From assembly GCA_026874595.1 (NCBI GenBank), contig CM049309.1, forward strand, positions 96,990,723 through 97,054,722: a DNA stretch of 64,000 bases. Reading direction: 5' to 3'. Positions 47,236 to 60,053 of this stretch are shown piece by piece. How positions within the stretch are numbered: position 1 is the stretch's first letter; every line of letters starts with the position of its first letter. Position numbers and translations under genes: made by a program. Under the pieces are notes generated by a model. The model was not told the origin of the DNA, ran no database searches, and was given only the letters and a program-made list of their open reading frames with translations. This DNA is from Sipunculus nudus (Eukaryota > Annelida > Sipuncula > Golfingiida > Sipunculidae).

Positions 47236-48406
47236 ATTTTAGCCTTCGTGTATTATACCCATACGTTATTGATAGAGTGTCTGACTGGGACCCGTCCAAC
47301 TGGGACCCGTCCAGATGGGATTGAAAAAATTTGACCCGTCTATCTGAAACCCGTCCATATGGGATGACACCATCTTGCCATGAATATTGACTATAACTAG
47401 TTTTGTCAGTTCATTAAAACTGGTGGAGCCACCTGTATAATTTCTAATTTTTTACAATTTTTTTTCTTTTTTTTTTTAGACCATGAAATGACAGCAGTTA
47501 TGTCAGTTTCTCAGCTTTTGTTTCATCCAGTGTCCCAAAACCCAGTGTGCTACTGATAATGATTGATTTCTTCAGTTTTTGAAGACTGGTGGTGCCACCC
47601 TTTATTTTTTCTATTTTTGATGCATGTTTTCCTTTATTGTGAGACTGCCAAATTATATTGATTCTATCAGATTATGAACTGTGGCTTTGTCTGTGTCCTG
47701 AAACCTTGTATGTTTATTAGGGCCCCTCTCAAATAAGCGTTGGTCTATATTTATTACCCTGTCTGTCGGTGTTCATCTTTCTGTATGTCCGTCAAATTTG
47801 TTTCCTGATGATAACTCAAGTTTGGATTGACATGGATTTCAAACTTGAATTGTATATGGCCCATCTCTAACACAGGAACTCTGTTGATTTGGGGGTTATG
47901 AGGTCAAAGGTCAAGGTCACAGGACCCACTATTTTGAAAGATTGTGCATGCATTTTAAGCCAAGGTTTTCATTCCAAACCTTCCATCTAGCACATATTTT
48001 AGCTGACTTGCCACCAGACGAAGAACCTGATTAATTTTTGGTTCACAAGGTTTAAGGTCAAGGTCACAGGGGCCATCTGTGCACATGTGTTTCTTGATGA
48101 TAACTCCAGTTTGAATTGACATATTGGTTTCAATCTTGACTTATATATGACCCTGAAATAATGTAAGAACCCTTTTGATTTTTGGGTCATGAGGTCAAAG
48201 GTCAAGGTCGCAGAACCCACTTTGTTAAAAAGATTGTGGATTCCTGTTTGGGTAGATGTGTTGCCCTTAAACTGATCACAGGACCCATATTTTGAAAAGG
48301 TCCATCAATATATCCTGTAGAGAAATTCAGCTGAACATCAAAACCCATGGGTCCCTAGTTTGTTTATGAAATGTATCCTTTAATATATCACTTAGGTCCT
48401 TTTCTT

Positions 48407-50049
48407 AGCTCAGATGACTAAGTCATCTGAGCTATAGAGATCACTCTTTGTCCGTTGTCCGTCTGTCCGTTAACCTGGCACAAATGGTAACCGCTGGACC
48501 TAGAATCTTGTAACTTGATATTCTGAGAGGTCCCTGTAAAATCTCCTTGGAAACCAGAAATCAGGTCTCTGTTACCCATATCCTTTGAGCTATGGGGCCC
48601 CAAAGTACCCCCCAGAATAGTAAAAAATTTCATACAAAAACTTCAATATCTCATTAACTACATCACTGATGGTCATAATTTTTGGCATACATATTGATCA
48701 TGAGATGTTTCATCAGTTTCTGCAGACTGGTGGCGCCACCTGTATTTTTTTATTCTTTACAAATTGTTTTCTCTATTTTTGAGACCTTTAAAAATGTGAA
48801 CATCTGTTAACCTGGCACAAATCGTAACCGCTAGACCTAGAATCTTTTTTACTTGACATTCTGAGAGGTCCATAAAAAATCTCCTTGGAAACCAGAAATC
48901 AGGTCTCTGTTACTCATATCTTTTGAGCTATGGGGCCCCAAAGTACCCCCCAGAACAGTCAAAAATTTCATACAAAAACTTCAATATCTCATTAACTACA
49001 TCACTGATGGTCATAATTATTGGCATACAAATTGATCATGAGATGTTCCATCAGTTCCCGCAGAGTGGTTGTGCCACCTTTATTTTTCGATTTTTTACGA
49101 ATTATTTTCTCTATTTTAGAGACCTTTAAAGATATGAACATCTGTTAACAGGGCACAAATCATAACAACTGGACCTAGAATCTTCATTCTTGACACACTG
49201 GGAGACCCATGAAAAGTCTCCATGGAAACCTGAAATTAGGTCTCGGTTACCCATATCCTTCGAGCTATAGGGCCCCAAAATACCCCCCAGAATAGTCAAA
49301 AATTTCATACAAAGAGATCATGAGATGTTTCATTAGTTTCTGCAGACTAGTGGCTCCCTGGAAACCTGGAATTAGGTCTCTGTTACCTATATTCTTCATG
49401 CTATGGGGCTTGTTTCAAATTTTTAAGAATTTTTTTCTCTATTTTTGAGACCTTTAAAGATGTGGTTATCTGTCCACAGGGTACAAATCGTATCAACTGG
49501 ACCCAGAATCTTCATTCTTGTCATGCAAGGATGCCCATGAAAAGTGTCTGTAGAAACCTGAAATTAGTTCTCTGTTTCCCATATCCTTCAAGCTATAGGA
49601 CTCCGATGTATCCCTCAGAATAATGGACAATTTGATACAAAAGCTGAAGTATCTGAACACCTTATGCAGAGGTCACCATGATTCTTTGCATGGATATTGA
49701 TTATGGAGTGTTTCATCAGTTTCTTCAGACTGGTGGTGCCACCTATATTTTATTAAATTTTTTGAATTTTTTTCTCTATTTTTGAGACCTTTAAGGATGC
49801 TGTCATCTGTTAACGTGGCACAAATTGTAACAACTGGACCTAGAATCTTCATTCTTGTCATGCAAGGAGGCCCATGAGAGTGTCTGTGGAAACCTGAAAT
49901 TAGGTCTCTGTTACCCATATCCTTCACGCTATAGGACTTCGAAGTATCCCTCAGAATAATGGAAAATTTGATACAAAAGCTGAAGTATCTGAACAATTAA
50001 TGCAGAAATCACCATGATTCTTTGCATGGATATTGACCATTGTGTTTTT
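48407..50049 (+). mobile_element. Family A element, head and core, cut by family C
   Basis: The head is a perfect 12-bp hairpin: AGCTCAGATGAC (48407-48418) and GTCATCTGAGCT (48422-48433). A CCGTC leader and about five core units follow (CATCTGTTAAC at 48798 and 49136 gives 338 bp). The core stops in GTGTTTTT at 50049, where a family C head begins. No tail is seen. It starts 49 bp after the tail of the preceding family A element. Confidence 0.85.
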
Positions 50050-51914
50050 AGCGAACCTGTGAGCTTATGCGATGGTGTGGCGTCGTCCGGCGTCCGGCGT
50101 CTGTCGTCTGTAAGTTAACCTATACTATCTTAAAAACGGCAAGAGTTAACATCACGAAATTTCATGCAAATAATTAGTCATCTAAAAAACTCTATCAGAT
50201 TTTGCTTATTTTTATGCTGACTGCATTTTCTTAGATTTCATAGGGAAAAAGCTTTAAAAATCTTCTTCTCTGAAACTGTTCAGCCAAATTGTCCAATATT
50301 TCACAGAAATGATCCCTGGAACAATCTCTCTCAAGTTTGTTCGAATGGTTCCAGTTTGGAGATTTTTTGCTGAGTTACAGGAGCTTGAACTTTGTCATCA
50401 GTCCAAAAAAGCATATTTAAATTTAAATCTCAGAAACGGCTGGAGCTATCATCACCAAATTTTATGCCAATGTTGGTCACATAGGTCATATCTGAAATTG
50501 AGGTATTGGTGGCGCCACCTACATTGGCTTTATTTGTGCGGGGTCAATAGTGCCTGTATCACACTGAGGGCTACAAAAAACTTCTTCTGTGAAACCATAT
50601 GGCCAAGATGTTTAATATCACACAGAAATGATCCTAGGGTAGTGCTTTCTGAAGTTTGCTCAAATGGTCTCTGTTCAGTGACTTTTGGCTAAGTTATGGG
50701 AAGCTGAATTAAGTCATATGCCATAACAGCCCATTTTAGTTCAGTGGCTACAAAGATCTTCTTCTCAATAACCACTGGGCCAATTTCTTAAATCTCACAC
50801 ATTAATTATCCTCAGATGTTGATAATTCAAGTTTGTTCAAGTGGTTTTGGTTAAGTGCTTTTTGGCTGAGTTACAGGAAGCTGAACCTATAGCCAGTTTG
50901 CTGTATCTTCCTATATGAGTTATAAACCTGCGAAACGTTTTTCGACTGTTGCCACTGAAGCCAGTTTGTTAAATATTTTACAAGAATAATCCCTACAATA
51001 ATTTTTATAATAATTGTCATTAATGGTTCCACATGAATGATTTTTGGCTGAATTATGGAGATTGAATTAAGTCATTTTACCATATATGTTAGCTGTGTAA
51101 TGCTGTTACATCTAGCCTGGCACCAGTTTATCAGCATCTATTACATCATGCCACTAGACATTTAGATTTAAGGTTATCTTTGGTTAATATTGGCAAGAAA
51201 GTTTTTTTAAAAGCTTTTAAAAAAAATTGGATTTATGATTTAAGTTATTCATCACACCAGGCAACGGGATATTCATGGATATTCAGCTCTCTGTGGCTAT
51301 ATAAATAAAACTGGATTATGGATTATAAATTATTGGTATCCCTACTTAACTTAATTCAAGAATTTGCCATCAATAAGATATATTTGTATTTTAATTTTGC
51401 ATTCAGTATGCATCTGTAATAATTTTACATGTATTCCTGATTTCTTTTTTTTATAAAAAGTCAGCTGTAAAGCATTTTGTATTGGGAAATATAATTTCAA
51501 AGTTATTTCAAGTAGGGACCACTTTTGTGTACAGATGGCAGCACTTGGTTTACCATTGGCAGATTGCCAGTGCCTTGATGTTGGCCATTAGCCAAGATGA
51601 TGTCAGCTCTATAAATAGTTTTGGCACAGTGCCTGGATCGGAAAAGGTGCAGCCAGGTATAGGTCAAGAGTTCACTCAGTGCAGTAGCTGCATTCTATTT
51701 ATAGCTTTGGCAGACTGCTCACTGCATCAGATTTGGCACCAAAGTTTAGCGTGGATCTATTTATAGCTTTGGCAGACTGCCAACTGTGTCAGATTATGCA
51801 ACAGGTCAAGAGTTTTCTCAGTGCAGCCAGGGGTTTGAAATATCAGTCAGACATTTGGCATATGTATATATCTCTTCGTTGTATACAAGACTGGTGGTGC
51901 CAGCTACAATCATT
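50050..51914 (+). mobile_element. Family C element, inverted relative to 9.7-11.2 kb
   Basis: The head AGCGAACCTGTGAGCTTATG begins in a T-run of a family A unit. The body has 177-bp-type units and the CAAAGCTATAAATAG segment of the left-hand copies. A plus-strand ORF at 50309-50692 is repeat-derived. The end is not resolved; family F sequence begins at 51915. Confidence 0.75.
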
Positions 51915-52028
51915 GTATCCGCCAAAACAGAGTTTTGTGGATACTATGTTTCAGTCGCTGCCACTGCGACCTCCACTGCTGCATTTTTTCCCGAGAACTC
52001 CTCCGTAACCACTGGGCAGAATTTTTTT
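51915..52028 (+). mobile_element. Family F head fragment
   Basis: GTATCCGCCAAAACAGAG with its inverted arm, then a leader matching that of the complete F elements (GAGAACTCCTCCGTAACC), cut at GGGCAGAATTTTTTT by insertion of a family A element. Confidence 0.85.
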
Positions 52029-53851
52029 AGCTCAGCTGACTATAAGTCATCTGAGCTATAGTCGTGGTCCATTGTCCGTCGTCCGTCCGTCTGTCCGTCC
52101 GTCCATCCGTCCGTCCGTAGATGTGGCACGTTTTGAAACCGTAAGACCTAGGAATCCAAAATTCAGCATAATGTTAGATGTCCCCAAGATCTCCTACCAG
52201 GCCGAAAACTGGGTCTTTGCGACTTCGTTCCTTTGAGAAATTAAGGAAAAACCTCAATTTTTTATTAAAATCCTATTTTCACACTTCAGGACTGCCTTAT
52301 ATCAAAACCACTCATCTGTTTTTCCTCATATTTACTATAAATATTCTTCTATATAGTTCCTATGTACATGCCAGAAATTAAGTCTGTTAAGTATAAATTC
52401 TTTAAGTTATGGGCCCAAACATAATGGACTTTGTAAAAAATCAGGAAAAATATTTACTCACTAAACATGAAAAATTTTGAAACTAGAGTCTATTTTCCCA
52501 AGTATATAACTATGTTTAATTAAGATTCAATTGTTTACCCAAAATAAGATCTGAATTTTGTAAATTTTTTAAGTAATTAGCATAAAAATAAAATCAGTAC
52601 CTTAAATTTTGCCCAACTTTGACCATGGCACGTTTTTTTTCTGTAAGTACCATTGATTTAATTTTCACAGCATGTAAACATAAATATTTAATTTGTTTAA
52701 ATCTGAAATTTGGAAGTAAAAGCTAAAACATTACAATAGAATATTTCTACATCCACCTTTGTGCTGCCCTCACTTTTCCCTTCTCCGAAACCCATCCCAA
52801 AGTCAGCCTCAGTAAGCAAGAACAAGATGAATCAGATATATTTATACTTTAATATTTTGTTTAACTATTCGTCCATAGGTACCTATGTACATGCCAGAAA
52901 TTATGTCAATATTGTGTAATATGTAGACATAGTGGGCATCACAATAATGTACCTTGTCAAGACTAAAGAGATATTGTGTCATACAGTCACAAATTCATAA
53001 ATCACTTCATCAGCATAGTTAATCATAACATCATATCTGTCAAATTGAAAGCTTGCATTTACTGTTTTTTACTTCATGACAGTCTTGTCAGAGTATTAGT
53101 TTGCAATCATATATTTAGAACTTTACTATAACCAAGTAGGAGGGCCCCTTTCCTCTTAGCTTTTCATATTCTTATATAAATGAAAAACATTACAATAGAA
53201 TATTTCTACATCCACCTTCGTGCTGCCCTCACTTTTCCCTTCTCTGAACCCCATCCCAAAGTCAGCCTCAGTAAGCAAGAACAAGATGAAACAGATATAT
53301 TTATACTTTAATATTTTGTATAACTATTCGTCCATAGGTACCTATGTACATGCCAGAAATTATGTCAATATTGTGTAATATGTAGACATAGTGGGCATCA
53401 CAATAATGTACCTTGTCAAGACTAAAGAGATATTGTGTCATACAGTCACAAATTCATAAATCACTTCATCAGCATAGTTAATCATAACATCATATCTGTC
53501 AAATTGAAAGCTTGCAGACTACCATACACTTTAGATCCTTCAACAAATAGCCTTATCATCATTCTACTACTGCTTATTACTGCTGTCATTGCATTCATAT
53601 TTGCTCAAATATATCACAATTTTCAACCCCTCCTAAATAAACAAAAAATAAACCACTATATTTGACTCTATTAATCCATCAGTCAGGTTATTTCATTTAT
53701 CATTTACTCCCATATTACATTACATTCCTTTATAATAGCCCAACATGTCCATGATATTCATAAGCTTTATCGTCTCGATATAGTATCACAGTGGAGAAAC
53801 ATTTATAGTCCAGTCACGATCAGCTGAGCGCCGTGACCCATGGGTCCCTTG
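52029..53851 (+). mobile_element. Family A non-autonomous element (1.8 kb)
   Basis: The head hairpin AGCTCAGCTGAC/GTCATCTGAGCT at 52029-52055 lies directly after seven T. A long CCGTCCGTC leader follows. The interior has a 477-bp tandem duplication (the CATTACAATAGAATATTTCT segment at 52730 and 53207). The tail GATCAGCTGAGCG, palindrome GACCCATGGGTC and final CTTG ends at 53851, followed by TTT. It is related to the inverted copy at 13319-16484. Confidence 0.85.
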
Positions 53852-54403
53852 TTTAACAACAATTAACTGCTATATTATTTTAAAATTGTTTAGTATTCCT
53901 ATCAGAAGAATATATAAAATGCATATACAGTCTATTGATACCATAGTTATTCTGTGCTGCTGCATGGCTTGGAATGGCTCCCTTGCTCCTGATAACTGTC
54001 GACGCGTCCTGGGGTTTGTTTCCTCTGACCTGTGTTCCATGAGGCATATGAGCGGTGGCATCACAAGCATCAAGCTCTTCTCTTGTAAATTGGCATCAGC
54101 GACATCACTAAATGCTTCTTTCCCAAGTGACTTTTTCTCAGTGCTCTTGATATTTAGTTGAAAACTATAGCCAGTGATCAGATCTATGTTACTGTTTGGT
54201 TATATTCTTAAGGGTACATCAGCAGGTTAGCTTCTTCTTGCCATGATGGATCACAACAGGCTTTCACTGGAGCAGCTTAGGTACTGTTGCACGAACATTC
54301 TACATGAATTTTACTGTATTATTGCAGGTATGCTTGTAAGGTATATTTTGACTTACTGCATTTGATTCCAGGTACAATAAGAGGCATCCTCGCCAGTGTA
54401 GAG
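53852..54403. other. Unassigned sequence, possible coding remnant on the minus strand
   Basis: A minus-strand reading at about 53930-54155 (KSLGKEAFSDVADANLQEKS, then EETNPRTRRQLSGAREP) has protein-like composition but no motif I recognise. It could be a diverged transposon gene or an exon. Confidence 0.25.
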
Positions 54404-54853
54404 ATTATAACCTGGTCCATGATGCTTTGGTGACAAACTTACAAGTCTCTGAGTTGATGTAAAATATTCTTTATTTTAACTAGACAGGAGAGGGTATGCC
54501 AGGCCCCTGTTCAGGGCTTGGCCCCCAGTTTGTAACTGCCTCTGAACACCTCGCCTCTCTGCCAGCATGATTCACACACTATTAGTAAACCAATCAGAGA
54601 TTTCCCTGACGTGTCACCACAGATGCAATAAAAGAAAGGTGTGCAATGAAAGTGCAATTAGACTGAATAGAGTTGTCATGTAATAAAGGCTAAGCAATTA
54701 GTCATTATGTAAATACCTGGCAGCTCAGCTCTGACATTTGAATACACAAAGTCCCAATTAACTTAAACACCTGAAACTTATATAATATATGAATAATGAT
54801 GAAATACAGAGAGTGAGAATTGTAGTAATGGACTAGCCCTTAGTACATTACAA
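54404..54853 (-). repeat. Dispersed LTR-like repeat, copy 2
   Basis: Matches 45586-46047 from ATTATAACCTGGTCCA through GCTTGGCCCCCAGTTTGT to CCCTTAGTACATTACAA. Same orientation as copy 1. Confidence 0.6.
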
Positions 54854-54868
54854 CTGGACCCACTTTTT

Positions 54869-57092
54869 GTATGCCCCCGCCACAAAGTGGCTGGGGCATA
54901 TAGTTTTACCCATGTCCGTCCTTCCGTCATTCCGAAATCAAACAGTTGTACGGACTTTTTTTCGCAATGCCTGCAGATATTGGCCTGATTTTTGGTGTGT
55001 GGGCAGATAATGACCAGTTACAGATCAAGTTCGCGTTTCGTCCCGGTTGACCTATTTTGACCGTTTTACAGCTCCTAAACTTAGAAAATTTCATGAAAAA
55101 TAGAAATTTTCATGACAAATACACATGTACGGACTTTTTTTCGCAATGCCTGCAGATATTGGCCTGAATTTTGGTGTGTGAGCAGATAATGACCAGTTAC
55201 AGATGGAGTTCATGTTTTGTCCTGGTTGACCTACTTTTGACCGTTTTACAGCTCCTTAACTTAGAAAATTTCATGAAAAATATAAATTTTCATGACAAAT
55301 ACACATGTACAGACTTTTTTTCGCAATGCCTGCAGATATTGGCCTGATTTTTTGAGTGTATGCAGATATTGACCTGTTACAGATCGAGTTCGCGTTTTAT
55401 CCCAGTTTACCCACTATTGACCGTTTTACGGCTCCTAAACATAGAAAATTTCATGAAAAATATAAATTTTCATGACAAATACACATGTACGGACTTTTTT
55501 TCACAATGCCTGCAGATATTGGCCTGATTTTTGGTTTGTGGGCAGATATTGACCAGTTACAGATCGAGTTTACATTTTGTCCCAGTTGACCTACTTTTGA
55601 CTGTTTGACAGTGCCCTAACATAGAAAATTACATAAAAAATATAAATTTTCATGACAAGTGCACATGTACAGACATTTTTTTTGCAATGCCTGCAGATAC
55701 GGACCTGATTTTTGGTGTGTTGGCAGATAATGACCAGTTACAGATTGAGTTCTTGTTTTGTCCCAGTTGACCTACTTTTGACCATTTGACTGCTCCTGAA
55801 TATAGAAAGTTTCATGAAAAATAGAAATTTTCATAACAAATGCAAATGTACAGACTTTTTTTCCGCAATGCCTGCAGATACCGTCCTGATTTTTTATGTG
55901 TGGGCAGATAATGACCAGTTACAGATCGAGTTCGCGTTTCGTCCCGGTTGACCTACTTTTGATTGTTTAATGGCTCCTAAACATAGAAAATTTCATGAAA
56001 AATATAAATTTTCATGACAATTGTATATGTACAGCTGTTTTTAGCCCTCAGCTCATAGGCTGATGGGCTATTGTCGTCACCCAAGCCATCCGTCTTTCCG
56101 TCCGTCCATGTGTCTGTCCGTTGTCCGTCCGTCTGTTAACTTTTACCTTGTGAGCGGGATATCTCTAAAAGGATTCACCGTTGGAATTTTATTTCATCAG
56201 TGAATGTTGTATATCAATAAAATCTCGGTCAAGTTCGTAGATGGGTGACCTTGACCCATTTTTCTACATTTTAGAGCTGATTATAGAAAAACACTCAGAA
56301 GCTTATATCTCAGGAACCATTGTGTGGATTTTCACAAAACTTAGTATGATCATTGGGACTGATGGTCTGTACGTGCTGCATAATTTTGGTTGCGCCCACT
56401 GCAATTTCTGATTTTTTAATGAAATTTTATCTGATTTTTCAATTTTGGCATTTTGTGCAGGATATCTCCAAAGGTATTCAACACAGAAACTTCATTACTT
56501 CAGTGCTTTTGCATCATATTTACAAAATCTTGGTCAAGTTCAAAGATGGGTGGTCTTGACCTACTTTTCAAGGTCACAGAGCTTAGTATAGAAAAAAACT
56601 TAGGAGCTTATTTCTCAGGAAGCATTTGGTGGATTGTTATGAAACATGGTACATACCTCTCCAATTTAAATTTATAACTGATTATCAGCTTTTGCTAATA
56701 TTCTAGTTTCGCGATGCAATGCTTACAGATACTGGCCTAATGTTTGGTCTATGGGCGCATAATGACCACTTACAGATCGAGTTCGCGTTTCATCCCAGTT
56801 AACCCATTTTTGACCATATGACAGATCCTGAACATAGAAAATTTCATGAAAGACAGAAATTTTTATGAAAAATGCACATGTATGGACTTTTTTTCACAAT
56901 GCCTGCAAATACTGGCCTGATTTTTGGTGTGTTGCTTGATAATGACCCGTTACAGATCGAGTTTGCATTTTGCCCTTGTTGACCTACTTTTGACCATACA
57001 ACCCCTCCTGAATTTAAAAAATTTTACAAAATTTAACAAATGTTTCTGAATTGCTCCAGGCGGGGGCATTCGTGTCATTCCAACACATCTAG
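54869..57092 (+). mobile_element. Family D element with 180-bp tandem core, split by family E
   Basis: The head hairpin TATGCCCCCGCCAC (54870-54883) pairs with GTGGCTGGGGCATA (54887-54900) with one mismatch. Six or more core units follow at a 179-182-bp period (CGCAATGCCTGCAGATA at 54963, 55141, 55321 and onward). The head arm recurs inverted as GGCGGGGGCAT (57059-57069), then GTGT...ACAC and CTAG at 57089-57092, followed by TTTT. Its flanks identify it as an insertion into a T-run of a family A tail. A family E element interrupts it at 56043-56706. Confidence 0.88.
56043..56706 (+). mobile_element. Family E element, copy 1, nested in family D
   Basis: The head AGCCCTCAGC/GCTGATGGGCT (56043-56069) begins in a T-run of a D unit, followed by a CCGTCC leader and about two diverged core units. 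The tail ATCAGCTTTTGCTAAT ends with CTAG at 56703-56706, followed by TTTCGCGATGCAATGC, where the D unit resumes. Contains GGTGACCTTGACC. Confidence 0.88.
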
Positions 57093-57261
57093 TTTTAAAA
57101 GATTGTTACAATAACCTAAATGCTGTAAGTTCAAGGATAATAAGTTCTCAGATTTTTTGGTCACAAGGTCATTGGTTAAGGTCACAGGACTGTCATTCTG
57201 AAAATGTCTTAAAAAATATCCTTAAAAAAATTCAGCTGAGCTGAGACCCATGGGTCCCTAG

Positions 57262-58411
<1,150 letters not shown>

Positions 58412-58631
58412 TGCCCAATGTTGGACAAATTTTATTGTACATCAGAATTAATGTTGGACAAATTTTATTGTACATCAGAATTAATGTTGGACAAATTTTA
58501 TTGTACATCAGAATTAATGTTGGACAAATTTTATTGTACATCAGAATTAATGTTGGCAGATTTTATTGTACATCAGAATTAATGTTGGCAGATTTTATTG
58601 TACATCAGAATTAATGTTGGCAGATTTTATT
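58412..58631. repeat. 33-bp tandem array (left part)
   Basis: Seven copies of ATGTTGGACAAATTTTATTG plus TACATCAGAATTA. The first copies have GGACAAAT (33 bp), the last three GGCAGAT (32 bp). The array is cut at 58631 by a family A element and resumes at 61893. Confidence 0.95.
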
Positions 58632-59676
58632 AGCTCAGCTGACTGTAAGTCATCTGAGCTATAGGGATCACCTTTTGTCCGTCGTCCGTCCGGCCGTCCG
58701 GGCGTCTGTCCGTTAACAGGGCACAAATCGTAACCGCTAGAACTGGAATCTTCTTACTTGATATCCTGGGAGGTCTATGGAAATTCTCCTTGTAAACCTG
58801 AAATTAGGTCACTGTGACCTATATTCTTCGAGCTATGGGGTTCCGAAGTACCCCCCAGAATAATGGAAAATTTGATACAAAAGCTCAAGTATCTGAACAA
58901 CTAATGCATTTATCATCATGATTTTTTGCATGGATATTGATCATGGAGTGTTTCATCAGTTTCTGCAGACTGGTGGCGCCACCTGTATTTTTTTCGATTT
59001 TTACCAATATTTTTCTCTATTTTTGAGACCTCTTAAGATGCGGCCATCTGTTAACAGGGCACAAATCGTAACGACTACACCTAGAATCTTCTCTCTTGAC
59101 ATGCAGGGAGGCCCATAAAAAGTCTCTTTGGAAACCTGAAATTAGGTCTCTGTTTCCCATAACCTTTGAGCTATGGGGCTCCGAAGTACCCCCCAGAATA
59201 ATGGAAAATTTGATACAAAAGCTCAAGTATCTAAACAACTATTGCAGTGATCAACATGATTCTTTGCATGGATATTGATCATGGAATGTGTCATCAGTTT
59301 CTGCAGTATGGTGGCGCCACCTGTATTTTTTTTATTTTTACGAATTTTTTTCTCTATTTTTGAGACCTCATAAGATGCGGTCATCTGTTAACATGGCACA
59401 AATCGTAACAACTGGACCTAGAATCTTCTCTCTTGACATGCTGAGAGGCCCATGAAAAGTCTCCTTAAAAACTTGAAATTAGGTCTCTGTTACCCATAAC
59501 CTCTGAGCTATGGGGCTCCAAAGTACCCCCCAGAATAATGGAAAATTTGTTACAAAAGCTCAAGTATCTGAACAATAATTATATTGATCACCATGATTCT
59601 TTGCATGGATATTGATCATGAAATGTTTCATCAGTTTCTGCATTCTGGTGGCGCCACCTGTATTTTTTCAATTTTT

Positions 59677-59703
59677 AGCTCAGCTGACTGAAAGTCATCT
59701 GAG
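59677..59703 (+). repeat. Second family A head hairpin inside the element
   Basis: AGCTCAGCTGAC and GTCATCTGAGCT again follow TTTTT in a core unit, with a new CCGTCCGGCC leader behind. Only one tail is seen downstream. Confidence 0.9.
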
Positions 59704-60053
59704 CTATAGGGATCACCTTTTGTTCGTCCGTCCGGCCATCCAGGCGTCTGTCTGTTAACAGGGCACAAATCGTAACCGCTAGACCTGGAATCTTCTTACT
59801 TAACATCCTGGGAGGTCTATGGAAATTCTCCTTGTAAACCTGAAATTAGGTCACTGTGACCTATATTCTTCGAGCTATGAGGTTCTGAAGTACCCCCCAG
59901 AATATTGCAAAATTTAATACAAAAGATCAAGTATCTGAACAACTAATGCATTAATCACCATGATTCTTTGCATGGATATTGATCATGGAGTGTTTCATCA
60001 ATTTCTGGAGATTGGTGGCGCCAGCTATATTTTTTTTATTTTTTACGATTTTT

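Larger units (their letters stand above)
42591..47371. mobile_element. 4.8-kb element with TIRs made of 15-bp repeats
   Basis: Both ends carry inverted blocks of a 15-bp unit close to CAGTTGGACGGGTCC: about six copies at 42600-42700 and about five, on the opposite strand, at 47277-47365. Both blocks end internally in AGACAC. The outermost bases are GTGTCA on each side. ATCTTGCC flanks both ends (42583-42590 and 47372-47379), an 8-bp candidate target duplication lying inside a family A core unit. No transposase ORF is present; the interior is filled by a family F element, an LTR-like repeat and a tandem array. The superfamily is not assigned. Multiple-repeat TIRs with 8-9-bp duplications occur in Mutator-like elements, but that is only a suggestion. 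Confidence 0.75.
42296..48358 (+). mobile_element. Family A element, split by a 4.8-kb TIR element
   Basis: The head AGCTCAGCTGAC at 42296 is followed by a partly decayed second arm, a CCGTCCGTC leader and a partial core unit up to 42590. The core resumes at 47372 (CATGAATATTGACTATAAC, GGTGGAGCCACCTGTA) and continues through a GGTCAAGGTCACAGG-rich part to the tail: TTCAGCTGAA, the palindrome ACCCATGGGT, then CTAG at 48355-48358, followed by TTTG. Without the insertion it would be about 1.3 kb. Confidence 0.75.
54854..57261 (+). mobile_element. Family A tail region, split by family D
   Basis: CTGGACCCACTTTTT (54855-54868) and TTTTAAAAGATTGT (57093-57106) rejoin to the GGACCCACTTT...TTAAAAAGATTGTG segment seen at 48213. 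The tail ends GAGACCCATGGGTCC then CTAG at 57258-57261, followed by TT. The head is missing. Confidence 0.75.

Noticed and set aside
53886-54161. Plus-strand ORF of 91 codons
   Set aside because: The opposite strand reads more like protein, and neither has a recognised motif; recorded only as a possible remnant.
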